Translations under genes and position numbers: made by a program
Shown: one piece after another, positions 9,501 through 17,160 of the stretch
Numbering within the stretch: position 1 is the first letter of the stretch
Layout: the number at the start of each line of letters is the position of its first letter
The notes under the pieces: model-generated
Told to the model about the DNA's origin: nothing
The model's input: the letters and a program-made list of their open reading frames with translations, nothing else
Databases searched by the model: none
Source of the DNA: Clostridia bacterium
Lineage (GTDB): Bacteria > Bacillota > Clostridia > Christensenellales > Aristaeellaceae
NCBI GenBank assembly: GCA_017527065.1
Contig: JAFXQO010000028.1
Location: 51,121 to 115,120 of the forward strand
Length of the DNA: 64,000 bases
Direction: 5' to 3'

Positions 9501-9670
9501 AGGCGGACACCTGCTGCGCGCTGAAGATCAATATGCCCGCCGCGAAGGTGTGGCTGTGCGACATGCTGGAAAACAGGCTGGAGGAAGCGCCCATGGAGGG
9601 TGGCGAGGCGAAGCTGCATTTCCGCACGTTCGAGGTGAAGACGGTGAGGATCGGGAAGCCGGCCCGCTGA
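6545..9670 (+). CDS. Alpha-mannosidase, glycoside hydrolase family 38
   Basis: A 1041-residue, normal-length GH38 enzyme that releases alpha-linked mannose by a retaining mechanism with zinc. The N-terminal 250 residues form the beta-rich ancillary region. The zinc motif NAHLDLAWLWP has H267 and D269. The catalytic nucleophile is D379 in WLPDTFGYS. The distal zinc histidine is in NQFHDILPGSS. The C-terminal half holds the mannosidase beta-sandwich domains. There is no signal peptide, so it trims imported mannosides in the cytoplasm. It has its own promoter and ends at a strong terminator shared with the convergent fucosidase operon. The fate of mannose could pass through ManA encoded at the right end of the window. 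Confidence 0.92.
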   Translation: MKYMHSEWQRRLAHWLGTLRQDLYLPLGSIDVETFATMDHLTPDEALKGPFEPMRPGTAWGHSYEYRWMRGRIVLPEAAAGKRIVMNLDTGGETTVFVDGKSFGTYRADWVSMPHHFIEDNVLTPCGEPGRRYDLLLEAYAGHFYPESPLGGCATGPVLPGAYTDPKTEGRRVTLGDMTFGIWNEDAYQLYMDLDTLRQLGDQIDPEGLRADRIAAALEQATLIADFEQPLETRVESYRAAREALKPALEAVNGTTAPVFYAVGNAHLDLAWLWPMAETHRKTSRTFAAQLRLIEEYPDYKYIQSQPAAYVMCREHYPELYERIREAIRKGQWIAEGAMWVEPDTNMTSGESLVRQVLHGKRFFKEELGVDSVVLWLPDTFGYSAALPQILKSCGVKYLVTQKIFWSYNEGDQFPYHYFTWQGADGSEIDTFLPTNYTYRTDPKEICETWKKRVQKRGLDAFLLPFGYGDGGGGPSRDYLEYLEREKDLEGMPRVKQASPTEFFEDMEAAGGPQHTYVGELYFSAHRGVFTSQAAIKKGNRKAELALREAEMWGALAMMKGAADYPLARMDAAWKKLLLNQFHDILPGSSIAKVYEDARRDHRWIIGEANAVRDGALASLARGEGVTVFNSLSFGRKALVCLPAAYRDGAQTPDGQAVPVQPTEDGALALVTLPPCGAVSLKPAKAASDIAAAGACLTEGGAVIENALVRARLNARGEVVSFVDKATGREFAAGPMNRLLAYKDVPRLFDAWDIDSNYIRQPVALDEAVELTVKEEKGLRAALHVKRRVMNSTFEQDIVLRADSRRLDFETRVDWHELHRLLKVSFPVDVQATEGVNEIQFGYMTRPTHRSRLYDSDRFEVCNQRYSALCDQSHGAAVLNDCKYGLSMNGNALELTLLRAAASPEMRADNGEHTFTYAFTAWEGGFLESPVVAEAYDLNVPAQVAQGACEAFSAFSVDAANVFIDTVKPAEDGSGDVILRLYEAKKADTCCALKINMPAAKVWLCDMLENRLEEAPMEGGEAKLHFRTFEVKTVRIGKPAR

Positions 9671-9682
9671 GCAAACGAAGAG

Positions 9683-9723
9683 AAAGCGCCGGATCGGGAC
9701 GAAAGGCCCCGATCCGGCGCTTT
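9683..9723. terminator. Bidirectional terminator between GH38 and GH29 genes
   Basis: A perfect 16-bp stem (9683-9698 with 9708-9723) and 9-base loop. The arms start with AAA and end with TTT, so it gives a T-ending stem on both strands. It lies exactly between two convergent genes. Confidence 0.85.
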
Positions 9724-9742
9724 GCTTTGCACTTCTTTATAA

Positions 9743-11206
9743 TCAGCGGATTTTGAGCGCCCCCGTGTACTTCGAGGGCAGCTTCTCGGGCAGCGGCACG
9801 CTGAGCACGCCGTACTCATTGTGGAAGGGCAGCTCGCCCGCGCCCAGCAGCGTCACCGAGTGGATTTCCTGGCCCGCGAAGCTGCGCAGCACCGCCGTCT
9901 CGCCGGGCTTTATGCCCATCATGAAGGCGTACACCGCGCCGTCCTTCTGGGTGAAGCGGAAGTCCGAGCGCGCCCAGTCGGTCTTGTCCTCCCGGAAGCC
10001 CTCGATCTTCACGCGGGTCTCGCCTTCGCCGAACACGCGCCACGGGCGGGTGCCGTAGACCGCCTCCGCGTTGACCTGGAACCACCCGGCCAGCTCGGCC
10101 AGGATGAAGTCCGCGTCCTCGTCGATGGTGCCGTCCGGCCGCTGCAGCACGTTGAGCAGCATGCAGCCGTTCTTCGAGATGATGTCGATGAGCATCTCGA
10201 TGATCTGGTCGGGCTGCTTGTAGGGATGGTGCACGTCGTAGAACCAGTTGCCGATGCAGGTGTCCGTGTGCCAGGGGGCGGGCATGATGCCGGGCAGCTG
10301 GCTCTTTTCGATGTCCAGAACGCCCACCGAGTAGATTTCCGGCCGCCTGTCCTTCTGCAGGTACACCGCCTGGTTGGAGCCGTGCTTCTCGATGGAAGTG
10401 TTGTAAAGCCTTGCAACAGCTTCCAAGCCCTCTTTGTAGTCGGCCTCGACGATAGTCGTCTGCTGGCCCAGCCAGTGGCCGCCGAAGGGCAGCGCGCCGT
10501 CCGAATAGAGTATCTCCGGCTTGAAGGTGTCGATCATCTCGTTCACGGCCTTCAGCCAGTAGGCGTGATACGCCGGGTTCGCGGTATACCAGGGGCGGGC
10601 CTCTTTCGGGTCGTCCGTGCCGTGCTCGTAGTTGTCGAAGTAGAAGTCCCGGTATGCGGGATCGTTGCCGTCGTAGGGCACGCCGGCGTAGGGGCCGGTG
10701 GCGTCGCAGCCCTTGTTCACGCGCCACCAGGAGAAGGACGCGCCCAGGTGCTCGGTGATGCCGAAGGGCAGGCGATACTTGTCCGCCGCGGCCTTCCACA
10801 GGGCCAGTATGTCCTTGTGGGGGCCCACGTTCACGCTGTTCATGCGGTTGACGGAGGAGGCGTAGTTAAAAAAGTGGTCGTGATGCGTGGCCTGGCCCAC
10901 GAAATAGCGCGCGCCGGCCTTCACGTACTTGTCCATCAGCGCCTCGGGGTCGAAGCGCTCGGCCTTCCAGAGCTCAACCAGGTCCTTGTAGCCGAACTTC
11001 GAGGGATGGCCGTAGTGGCGCACGTGGTATTCATACTGGGGCGTGCCCTGGATGTACATGTTGCGGGCGTACCAGTCGCCGAACATGGGCACGCTCTGGG
11101 GGCCCCAGTGGCTCCAGATGCCGAACTTGGCGTCGCGGAACCATTCGGGCGCGTCGTACTGGCGAAGGGATTCAAAGGTGGGTTCAAACCGCGCGATTGA
11201 GCTCAT
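9743..11206 (-). CDS. Alpha-L-fucosidase, glycoside hydrolase family 29
   Basis: A 487-residue retaining fucosidase. The GH29 barrel opening KFGIWSHWGPQSVPMFGDWYARNMY is near residues 27-51, followed by ATHHDHF. The expected nucleophile is D236 in ILYSDGALPFG. A C-terminal beta domain follows the barrel. No signal peptide is present. The start at 11206 is preceded by AAAGGATG. It is the last gene of a reverse operon, 32 bases after the sulfur-enzyme gene. Expected role: removal of alpha-fucose from host-type or plant oligosaccharides inside the cell. Confidence 0.9.
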   Translation of the reverse strand: MSSIARFEPTFESLRQYDAPEWFRDAKFGIWSHWGPQSVPMFGDWYARNMYIQGTPQYEYHVRHYGHPSKFGYKDLVELWKAERFDPEALMDKYVKAGARYFVGQATHHDHFFNYASSVNRMNSVNVGPHKDILALWKAAADKYRLPFGITEHLGASFSWWRVNKGCDATGPYAGVPYDGNDPAYRDFYFDNYEHGTDDPKEARPWYTANPAYHAYWLKAVNEMIDTFKPEILYSDGALPFGGHWLGQQTTIVEADYKEGLEAVARLYNTSIEKHGSNQAVYLQKDRRPEIYSVGVLDIEKSQLPGIMPAPWHTDTCIGNWFYDVHHPYKQPDQIIEMLIDIISKNGCMLLNVLQRPDGTIDEDADFILAELAGWFQVNAEAVYGTRPWRVFGEGETRVKIEGFREDKTDWARSDFRFTQKDGAVYAFMMGIKPGETAVLRSFAGQEIHSVTLLGAGELPFHNEYGVLSVPLPEKLPSKYTGALKIR

Positions 11207-11238
11207 GATCTTCCATCCTTTCGTTGGTCGTATGTGGT

Positions 11239-12417
11239 TCAGGCGTCCGGCAGGGTGTCCAGCGCCTGGGATATGTCGGCGATGAGGGTGTCCACGTTCT
11301 CGAGGCCCACGTGCATGCGCACCAGGTTGTCCGGCCGGCCGGCCGCGCGGCCCGCCTCGTCCTGGCCCAGGGGGATGCACAGGCTCTCGAAGCCGCCCCA
11401 GCTGCAGCCGTTCTGGAAACAGCGCAGCCGCGATGTGAAGCGCACCGCGTCCTCCCAGCCGCCGGCGGGCACGAAGCTGAGCAAACCCGTGGCGCGCGTC
11501 ATGTACCTGTGGAACAGTTCATTCTGCTCAAAGGTCCGGGAGCCGGGATAGAACACGCGCCTGATCTTCGGGCTGTTCTCCAGGAACGCGGCCACCTTCT
11601 CGGCGTTGGCGGCGTGCTGGGGCACGCGCACGGTCAGCGTCCGGAGGCCGCGGATGAGCAGCGAGGCCTGGTGGGGATCCATGCTGCTGCCCAGCCAGGC
11701 GCGCTCGTAATTCTGGATGCTCTCGATGATCTCCCGGCGCGCCGCCACCGCGCCGGCCACGATGTCGCTGTGGCCGCCCAGGTATTTCGAGGCGGTGTGG
11801 CACACCATGTCGACGCCGTGCTTCAAAGGCTGCTGGTAAAGCGGCGTTGCGTAGGAGTTGTCGATCACGGTGCCGATTCCCTTCTCCCGGGCGAGGGCGG
11901 CGACGGCATCCAGGTCCTGCATGCGGAAAACCAGGCTGGAGGGGCTTTCCAGGTAAATGAGCCGCGTGTCCGGGCGGATGGCGGCGCGGATCTCGTCCAC
12001 GGATTCGCCGCTGACCAGCGTGTAGTCCACGTTGAATCGCTGGTGCAGGTAGTCCTTGATGAAGCCCAGGGTGCAGCCGTAGGCCGTGTCGACCAGCACC
12101 ACGTGGCAGTTGGCGCGCACGAAGTGCATGATGGCGCTGGAGATCGCGCCCATGCCGGAGGAGAAGCACAGCGCGCCGTCGCCGCCCTCCAGCGCGGCGA
12201 TCTTGCGCTCGGCGATGTCTGTGGTCGGGTTGGACATGCGCGTGTAGGCGTAGCCCGCGTCCGGCATGCCGCCGCCAGCCTTCGGGCGCACGAACAGGGA
12301 ATTCTGGAAAACCGGCGGCACGACGGCCCCCATGAACTTTTCGTACTCGTCGCCCACGTGGGCGCAGATGTCCTCGGGCGTCGTATAGCGCCTGTCTTCC
12401 TCGGTCAGGAATGCCAT
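11239..12417 (-). CDS. Cys/Met-metabolism PLP enzyme (cystathionine/methionine gamma-lyase or gamma-synthase type)
   Basis: A 392-residue fold-type I PLP enzyme. The cofactor lysine is K211 in the family signature HTASKYLGGHSD. The phosphate-cup SSGMGA lies at residues 86-91, and the substrate-side YTRMSNPT motif at 58-65. Members break or form the C-gamma-S bond of cystathionine, homocysteine or methionine; sequence alone does not separate these. Ribosome site GGGAGG precedes the start. It sits between an esterase gene (19 bases) and the fucosidase gene (32 bases), a mixed operon with no other sulfur gene, so its physiological substrate is uncertain. Confidence 0.85.
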   Translation of the reverse strand: MAFLTEEDRRYTTPEDICAHVGDEYEKFMGAVVPPVFQNSLFVRPKAGGGMPDAGYAYTRMSNPTTDIAERKIAALEGGDGALCFSSGMGAISSAIMHFVRANCHVVLVDTAYGCTLGFIKDYLHQRFNVDYTLVSGESVDEIRAAIRPDTRLIYLESPSSLVFRMQDLDAVAALAREKGIGTVIDNSYATPLYQQPLKHGVDMVCHTASKYLGGHSDIVAGAVAARREIIESIQNYERAWLGSSMDPHQASLLIRGLRTLTVRVPQHAANAEKVAAFLENSPKIRRVFYPGSRTFEQNELFHRYMTRATGLLSFVPAGGWEDAVRFTSRLRCFQNGCSWGGFESLCIPLGQDEAGRAAGRPDNLVRMHVGLENVDTLIADISQALDTLPDA

Positions 12418-12436
12418 GACGGATTACCTCCCGCGC

Positions 12437-13216
12437 TTATTTCACGATCCATTTCAGCACGTTCTGAATCTGCTCGTCCCAGTACTTCCACTGGTGGTCG
12501 CCGGGGGATTCGGAGTAGGTCAGGCTGTAGCCCAGCTTTTTCAGGTGGTCGCGCATGGCCACGTTGGCCGGATACAGGCCGTCCTCCGTGCCGCACCACA
12601 TGAACACCTCCGGCAGGGGCTTTCCGGAGGCCTTCAGCTCCTCCGCCGCGGCGAACAGGTCGTTGAAGGAGCCCTTGATCCCGTCAAGCGGGCCGAACAC
12701 GGTGCTCCAGTATGCCAGGCGGCTCTTTGTGAGCGGCGCGGTACGGCCGGCCACGTCCACCGCGCCGGAGAGCGTCGCCACGCGGGAGAAGGCGTCGCTG
12801 GCCCGGAGGCCCAGCTTGAGCGCGCCGTAGCCGCCCATGGACAGGCCCGCGGCCCAGGTGTCCTCGCGCTTCGAGGACATGTTCGGGAAGAAGTCGCGGC
12901 AGATGGCGGGCAGCTCCTCGGAGATGTAGGTCCAGTAGTTCATGCCGGCGGCGGTGTCGGTGTACCAGGCCCGGTGGGTGCAGGGCATGACCACGGCGAT
13001 GCCCAGGTCGGCGGCGTAGCGCTCGATGGAGGTGCGCCGCTGCCAGATGGTGTGGTCGTCGCTCAGGCCGTGCAGCAGGTACAGCGTGGGATACTTGCCC
13101 GGCCGGGTCTTGCCCTCCATGCCGATCTGGCCGGCGGTGCGCTGGGGCAGTATGACGTCCATCTGGACGCACATGCCCAGCACGTTGGAGAAGAAATCGG
13201 TGTGAAGCAGCGCCAT
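12437..13216 (-). CDS. Alpha/beta-hydrolase, esterase D / EstA family
   Basis: A 259-residue serine esterase related to S-formylglutathione hydrolase and tributyrin or acetyl-xylan esterases. The nucleophile is S126 in GLSMGGYG. The oxyanion-side LYLLHGLSDD is near residue 45, the acid is in GTEDGLY and the histidine in PGDHQWKYW. Start at 13216 with AGGAGG nine bases before. It is in the reverse operon with chromate transporter genes upstream and a PLP enzyme downstream. With fucosidase in the same operon, deacylation of imported glycans is a reasonable inference. Confidence 0.85.
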   Translation of the reverse strand: MALLHTDFFSNVLGMCVQMDVILPQRTAGQIGMEGKTRPGKYPTLYLLHGLSDDHTIWQRRTSIERYAADLGIAVVMPCTHRAWYTDTAAGMNYWTYISEELPAICRDFFPNMSSKREDTWAAGLSMGGYGALKLGLRASDAFSRVATLSGAVDVAGRTAPLTKSRLAYWSTVFGPLDGIKGSFNDLFAAAEELKASGKPLPEVFMWCGTEDGLYPANVAMRDHLKKLGYSLTYSESPGDHQWKYWDEQIQNVLKWIVK

Positions 13217-13248
13217 GGTGATCGTCCTCCTTTGTCTGTGTCGTTTCG

Positions 13249-13815
13249 TCAAAGCTCCACCAGCAGCCCGACCGCGGCGCCCACGGCGATGAACAGCACG
13301 GGATGCAGGTTCTTCGTCTTTTTCAGCTGGGTCAGAACGAACAGGACTATGCACAGGATCAGCGCCTTCCAGCTGACCAGCGTGAAGAGGCTCCCCGGCT
13401 CCCCGGTGAGCACGGCCATGCGGAACACGGAATAGCCCGCCGCCGCGATCAGGCCGGTCACGGCCGGCCGCAGCGCCGCGAAGCCGCTCACCACCAGGGG
13501 ATTGGTCTTGTACTGCTGGAGCACGCGATAGATGAGCATGATGATGGCCACCGCCGGCGCGACCAGCGCCAGCGTGGCGATGACGCCGCCCGGAACGCCC
13601 GCCACGGTGTAGCCAACATAGGTGGCCATGTTGATGCCCAGGGGACCGGGCGTGGATTCGGAAATGGCCACCATGTTGGCCAGCATCTCGGTGGTGAACC
13701 AGCCGGGATGCGCCTCGCTCATGCGGGTGAGGTAGGGCAGCGTGGCCAGGCCGCCGCCCACGGCGAACAGGCCCGCCTTGAAGAACTCAAAGATCAGCCA
13801 GAGGATGTCGCTCAT
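13249..13815 (-). CDS. Chromate transporter family protein, half-size (second half)
   Basis: A 188-residue membrane protein matching one CHR domain, with about five to six hydrophobic segments. The family motif FKAGLFAVGGGLATLPYL is at residues 11-28 and STPGPLGINMATYVGY at about 54-69. Two half-size CHR proteins together replace the full-length ChrA of other bacteria. It overlaps the upstream half by 4 bases (ATGA), which fits translational coupling and a heterodimer. Chromate export is the named function, but the natural substrate in anaerobes is often unclear. Confidence 0.88.
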   Translation of the reverse strand: MSDILWLIFEFFKAGLFAVGGGLATLPYLTRMSEAHPGWFTTEMLANMVAISESTPGPLGINMATYVGYTVAGVPGGVIATLALVAPAVAIIMLIYRVLQQYKTNPLVVSGFAALRPAVTGLIAAAGYSVFRMAVLTGEPGSLFTLVSWKALILCIVLFVLTQLKKTKNLHPVLFIAVGAAVGLLVEL

Positions 13816-14351
13816 TTCTTCTCACGCACCCTTCCCAGAACCAGGCCGGCGAGCGCCGCGCCGAGCGTCACCCAGATGGGCGACGCGCCCAGCACCGCGA
13901 CCAGCGCGAACGCCGCCGCGCACAGGATGATACCCGTGACGTCGGTCACGCTCTTCTTCGCCAGCTTGACCACGGAGCCCGCGATCAGCGCGCACACGGC
14001 CACGCGGATGCCCGCGAACGCGCGCGCCACGTAGGGATTGTCCATAAAGGGGCTGAGGACCATGGCCACCGCCGTGATGATCAGAAGCGACGGCGACACG
14101 ACGCCCAGCGTGGCGATAATCCCGCCCGCCACGCCGCGCCGCGAATAGCCCACGTAGGTGGCGGTGTTTACGGCGATGATGCCCGGCGTGCACTGGCCGA
14201 TGGCGTAGCAGTCCAGCAGTTCCTCGTCCGTGGCCCAATGGTATTTATTCACCACCTCGCGCTGGAGCATGGGCAGCATGGCGTAGCCTCCGCCGAAGGT
14301 GAACAGCCCGATGCGGAAGAACGCGCCGTAGAGTTGAAAGAGTTCCTTCAT
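13812..14351 (-). CDS. Chromate transporter family protein, half-size (first half)
   Basis: A 179-residue CHR-domain membrane protein and the first gene of the reverse operon. Motifs FFRIGLFTFGGGYAMLPML (residues 11-29) and CTPGIIAVNTATYVGY match the family. Its partner begins inside its stop codon. An AGGAGG site lies nine bases before the ATG. The presence of both halves in order argues for a functional dimeric transporter rather than a broken full-length gene. Confidence 0.88.
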   Translation of the reverse strand: MKELFQLYGAFFRIGLFTFGGGYAMLPMLQREVVNKYHWATDEELLDCYAIGQCTPGIIAVNTATYVGYSRRGVAGGIIATLGVVSPSLLIITAVAMVLSPFMDNPYVARAFAGIRVAVCALIAGSVVKLAKKSVTDVTGIILCAAAFALVAVLGASPIWVTLGAALAGLVLGRVREKK

Positions 14352-14446
14352 GACAGGCCTCCTGTTCCTTTTGTTCAGCCGTATTATAGCAGAGCGCCGC
14401 CGGTCCTTCGCGCACGGTTCGGTTAAACGGCCCTTCCAAAAAAGAT

Positions 14447-14475
14447 GTGACAGGCGGCGGGAAGTCTGCTATAAT
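14447..14475 (+). promoter_or_regulatory. Promoter of the secreted hypothetical gene
   Basis: GTGACA at 14447-14452, 17 bp, perfect TATAAT at 14470-14475. It drives the gene starting at 14517, divergent from the chromate transporter operon. Confidence 0.65.
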
Positions 14476-14516
14476 GGAAGCCGATAAACACACGCGAACG
14501 GAAGGGGCGCAGAAAG

Positions 14517-15245
14517 ATGATGAAAAAGCTGATCGCCGCGCTGACGGCGCTGATCCTGCTGCTGGGGAGCCTGCCGGCCCTGGCCGCGGCGCAGTACGGC
14601 GCGTGGACGATCGAACTGACGGACATCGCCGTGGAGGCGGCGGGCGAGCGCGTCGCGCTGACGCCCTCGCTTAAGGTGCGCGTGGGTTTCACCGAGGACC
14701 ATGGCGAGGCCTGGCTGGCGGCCGACGCGATGAAGGACGGGGAATCGCTGGGCGGATTCCGGGCGGAGGAAGACGCGCGGCGCTCCCGCTACGCCTGGTC
14801 CCTGGGCGATACCTGCGGCGTGATGGACGGCGCGGCGTTTCACCGGGTGCTGATGCGCCAATACCTGGCGATGCCTCAGGACGCCGTTCCGGACGGGCTC
14901 CCGGAGGCCGTCGACATGCTGGACGCCTTCCTGAACATGCCCAAGGGCGTGGAATACCTTTTCAGCCAGCTGGGCTCGGCGAAGAAGCAGGGCAAGAAGA
15001 AGCTCGACGTATCGTTCGAACTGTCCGGCGTGCGGATCGAGGGCACGCTGTCCTGGCGCTGGGACCGCCGGGCGAAAAAGCCCTTCGACCTCTCCGGCCG
15101 CAGCGAGGCCCGCTACGAGGCGTCCCGGGGCGTCGCGGGCACGGAGGGCTTCCCGGAAGCCTGGGAAGCGGTGGAGGAATCCCTCGCGGAAGATGAATCC
15201 ATGGAAGAGCTGCTGATCCTGATGCTGCTGCTCTTCGAGGCGTAG
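14517..15245 (+). CDS. Secreted protein of unknown function
   Basis: A 242-residue protein I do not recognise. It starts with a clear signal peptide (two lysines, a leucine-rich core, ALAAAQ cleavage region near residue 24). The mature part is rich in charged and tryptophan residues, with no named motif seen. The C-terminus is odd: an acidic stretch (EESLAEDESMEE) followed by a leucine-rich end, LLILMLLLFEA. Two adjacent ATGs (14517, 14520) are possible starts after a GGAAGGGG site. It is monocistronic between a divergent transporter operon and a convergent SDR gene. Confidence 0.65.
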   Translation: MMKKLIAALTALILLLGSLPALAAAQYGAWTIELTDIAVEAAGERVALTPSLKVRVGFTEDHGEAWLAADAMKDGESLGGFRAEEDARRSRYAWSLGDTCGVMDGAAFHRVLMRQYLAMPQDAVPDGLPEAVDMLDAFLNMPKGVEYLFSQLGSAKKQGKKKLDVSFELSGVRIEGTLSWRWDRRAKKPFDLSGRSEARYEASRGVAGTEGFPEAWEAVEESLAEDESMEELLILMLLLFEA

Positions 15246-15274
15246 CGCGCCCCCTTCAGGCCGGCCCCGTCCCC

Positions 15275-16060
15275 CTATCGCCCGGCCTCAAACCGGTTCT
15301 CCGCCAGCACCGGCAGCAGCGCGCCGCCGTCCATGTTGAGGGTGGTTCCCGTGATGTAGCCCGCATTCTCGGAGGCCAGGAACACCACCGCCGCGCCGAT
15401 CTCCTCCGGCTCGGCCACGCGCCCGCAGGGAATGCGCCGGCTGATCGCGTCGATCCACGCCGGCCGGCCCGCGCCGGGGCGGTCGTTCTCCGGGATATGG
15501 GTGTAGCCCGGCGCTATGGTGACCACGCGGATGCCGTATGGCGCCAGCTCCATGGCGATGTTTTTGCCCATCTTGTCCACCCCGGCCTTGGCCGCGGCGT
15601 AGAAGGAGGCGATGGGCCAGCAGCCCAGCGCGTGGTTGGAGGAGATATTGACGATGACGCCCTTCGTCTCCCGGGCCACCATGAGGCGCGCCGCGGCCTG
15701 GGCGCAGAAGTAGGTGCCCCGCAGGTCGGTGTTCACCACCGTGTCGAACATCTCCTCGGTGGCCTCCAGGAAGGGCTGGAACCGGGTAACGCCCGCGTTG
15801 TTGACCATCAGGTCCAGCCGGTCGAAGGCGGCCTCGAAGCCGTTGAACATGGCGCGGATCTGATCCACATGGCGGATGTCGGCCTGAAACAGCTCGGCGC
15901 GCGCCCCCAGGGCCCGGCACTTTTCGGCGGTATCCTTCGCGCCCTCCGCGGTTGTGGCGTAGTGAATGCCCAGGTCGTAGCCGGCCCTGGCCAGCTGGAT
16001 GGCGATGCCCTTGCCGATGCCCCGGCCCGCGCCGGTGACCAGCGCGATTTTTCTCTTCAT
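15275..16060 (-). CDS. Short-chain dehydrogenase/reductase (SDR)
   Basis: A 261-residue classical SDR oxidoreductase. The NAD(P) loop TGAGRGIG is at residues 9-16, NNAG in the middle, and the active-site set is Ser in NISSN, then Tyr and Lys in SFYAAAKAG. The C-terminus ends with the usual GYITGTTLNMDGG. Start at 16060 with GAAGGA upstream and a promoter at 16142-16170. FabG-like or sugar-alcohol dehydrogenase are both possible; the monocistronic setting does not decide. Confidence 0.87.
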   Translation of the reverse strand: MKRKIALVTGAGRGIGKGIAIQLARAGYDLGIHYATTAEGAKDTAEKCRALGARAELFQADIRHVDQIRAMFNGFEAAFDRLDLMVNNAGVTRFQPFLEATEEMFDTVVNTDLRGTYFCAQAAARLMVARETKGVIVNISSNHALGCWPIASFYAAAKAGVDKMGKNIAMELAPYGIRVVTIAPGYTHIPENDRPGAGRPAWIDAISRRIPCGRVAEPEEIGAAVVFLASENAGYITGTTLNMDGGALLPVLAENRFEAGR

Positions 16061-16141
16061 GATCTCCGCTTCCTTCTCCCGAGCCGTTTTATTGTTTCCG
16101 TTGCTTTCCAAACAGGCGGCGCAGTGCGTTGAGCCGCTTTT

Positions 16142-16170
16142 ATTATACGCAAACCCAGGCCCTTTTTCAA
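16142..16170 (-). promoter_or_regulatory. Promoter of the SDR gene
   Basis: On the reverse strand TTGAAA (16165-16170), 17 bp, TATAAT (16142-16147). It gives an untranslated leader of roughly 75 bases. Confidence 0.65.
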
Positions 16171-16290
16171 GGGAAAACTGGAGAAAGAAGGGGCGCGCCC
16201 ATCTATCCTTCACGGGCGAAATAAATGGGTTGCGCGCGCGGCGGGGAATATGATATAGTAGACCCAGACTGTTGACGGAGGGATGATGGC

Positions 16291-17160
16291 GTGATATACG
16301 ATTTGATCATCGTCGGCGCGGGCCCCGCGGGGGTGTCCGCCGCGCTGAACCTGAAAATCCTGAACAAACGGTTTCTTTGGATCGGGAGCAAGGCCCTGAG
16401 CGCCAAGATCGCGCGGGCGGAAAAGGTCATGAACTATCCCGGCCTGCCGGAGGCGACCGGCGCGCAGCTCGCCGACGCCTTCCGCGCCCACGTGGCCGCC
16501 ATGGGCATCGACATCCACGAGGCCATGGTGAACATGATCGCCCCCATGAAGGATCACTACGGCGTCGCCGCCGGCGCGGATTTCTTCGAGGCGAAGACGG
16601 TCATACTGACCACCGGCGTGGCCGCCGCCGGCGCGCTGCCCGGCGAGGAGGCGCTGCTGGGCCGCGGCGTGAGCTACTGCGCCACCTGCGACGGCGCCCT
16701 CTACCGGGGCAAGACCATCGCCGCCGTGGTGACCAGCCCGCGCTTCGAGCACGAGGTGGAATACCTGGCCGGCCTCGCGGCGAAGGTCTTCTTCCTTCCC
16801 ACCTACAAAAACCCCGCCGTCGCCGCGGAAAACGTCGAGACGCTCCCGGCCCGGGCGGCGGGCGTGGAGGGCGAGAAGCGCGTGAACGGCGTAAAGCTGA
16901 CCACGGGCGAGGCGATCCCGGTGGACGGCGTGTTCATACTGCGGGAGGCGATCTCCCTGAGCGCGCTGCTGCCGAAGCTGGCCACGGAGGACGGCCACAT
17001 CGCCGTGGACCGGCGCATGGCCACAAACCTGCCCGGCGTGTTCGCCGCGGGCGACTGCACTGGCCGGCCTTACCAGTACACAAAGGCCGTGGGCGAAGGC
17101 AACATCGCCGCCCACAGCGCCGTGGAATACCTCGCGGAAAAGGAGAGGAATCCCGTATGA
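16291..17160 (+). CDS. Thioredoxin-reductase-like flavoprotein lacking the NADPH motifs
   Basis: A 289-residue flavoprotein with thioredoxin-reductase layout. FAD motif GAGPAGVSAA lies near residues 9-18, the redox pair C130-A-T-C133-DG in the middle, and the FAD-closing GVFAAGDCTGRPYQ near the end. Between them the NADPH domain looks degenerate: after CATCDG the usual GGGDSA loop is replaced by AAVVTSPRF and the HRR motif is absent. This resembles clostridial flavin thioredoxin reductases that take electrons from ferredoxin or another donor. Start is GTG at 16291 with GGAGGG eight bases before. It overlaps the next gene by 4 bases. Confidence 0.85.
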   Translation: MIYDLIIVGAGPAGVSAALNLKILNKRFLWIGSKALSAKIARAEKVMNYPGLPEATGAQLADAFRAHVAAMGIDIHEAMVNMIAPMKDHYGVAAGADFFEAKTVILTTGVAAAGALPGEEALLGRGVSYCATCDGALYRGKTIAAVVTSPRFEHEVEYLAGLAAKVFFLPTYKNPAVAAENVETLPARAAGVEGEKRVNGVKLTTGEAIPVDGVFILREAISLSALLPKLATEDGHIAVDRRMATNLPGVFAAGDCTGRPYQYTKAVGEGNIAAHSAVEYLAEKERNPV

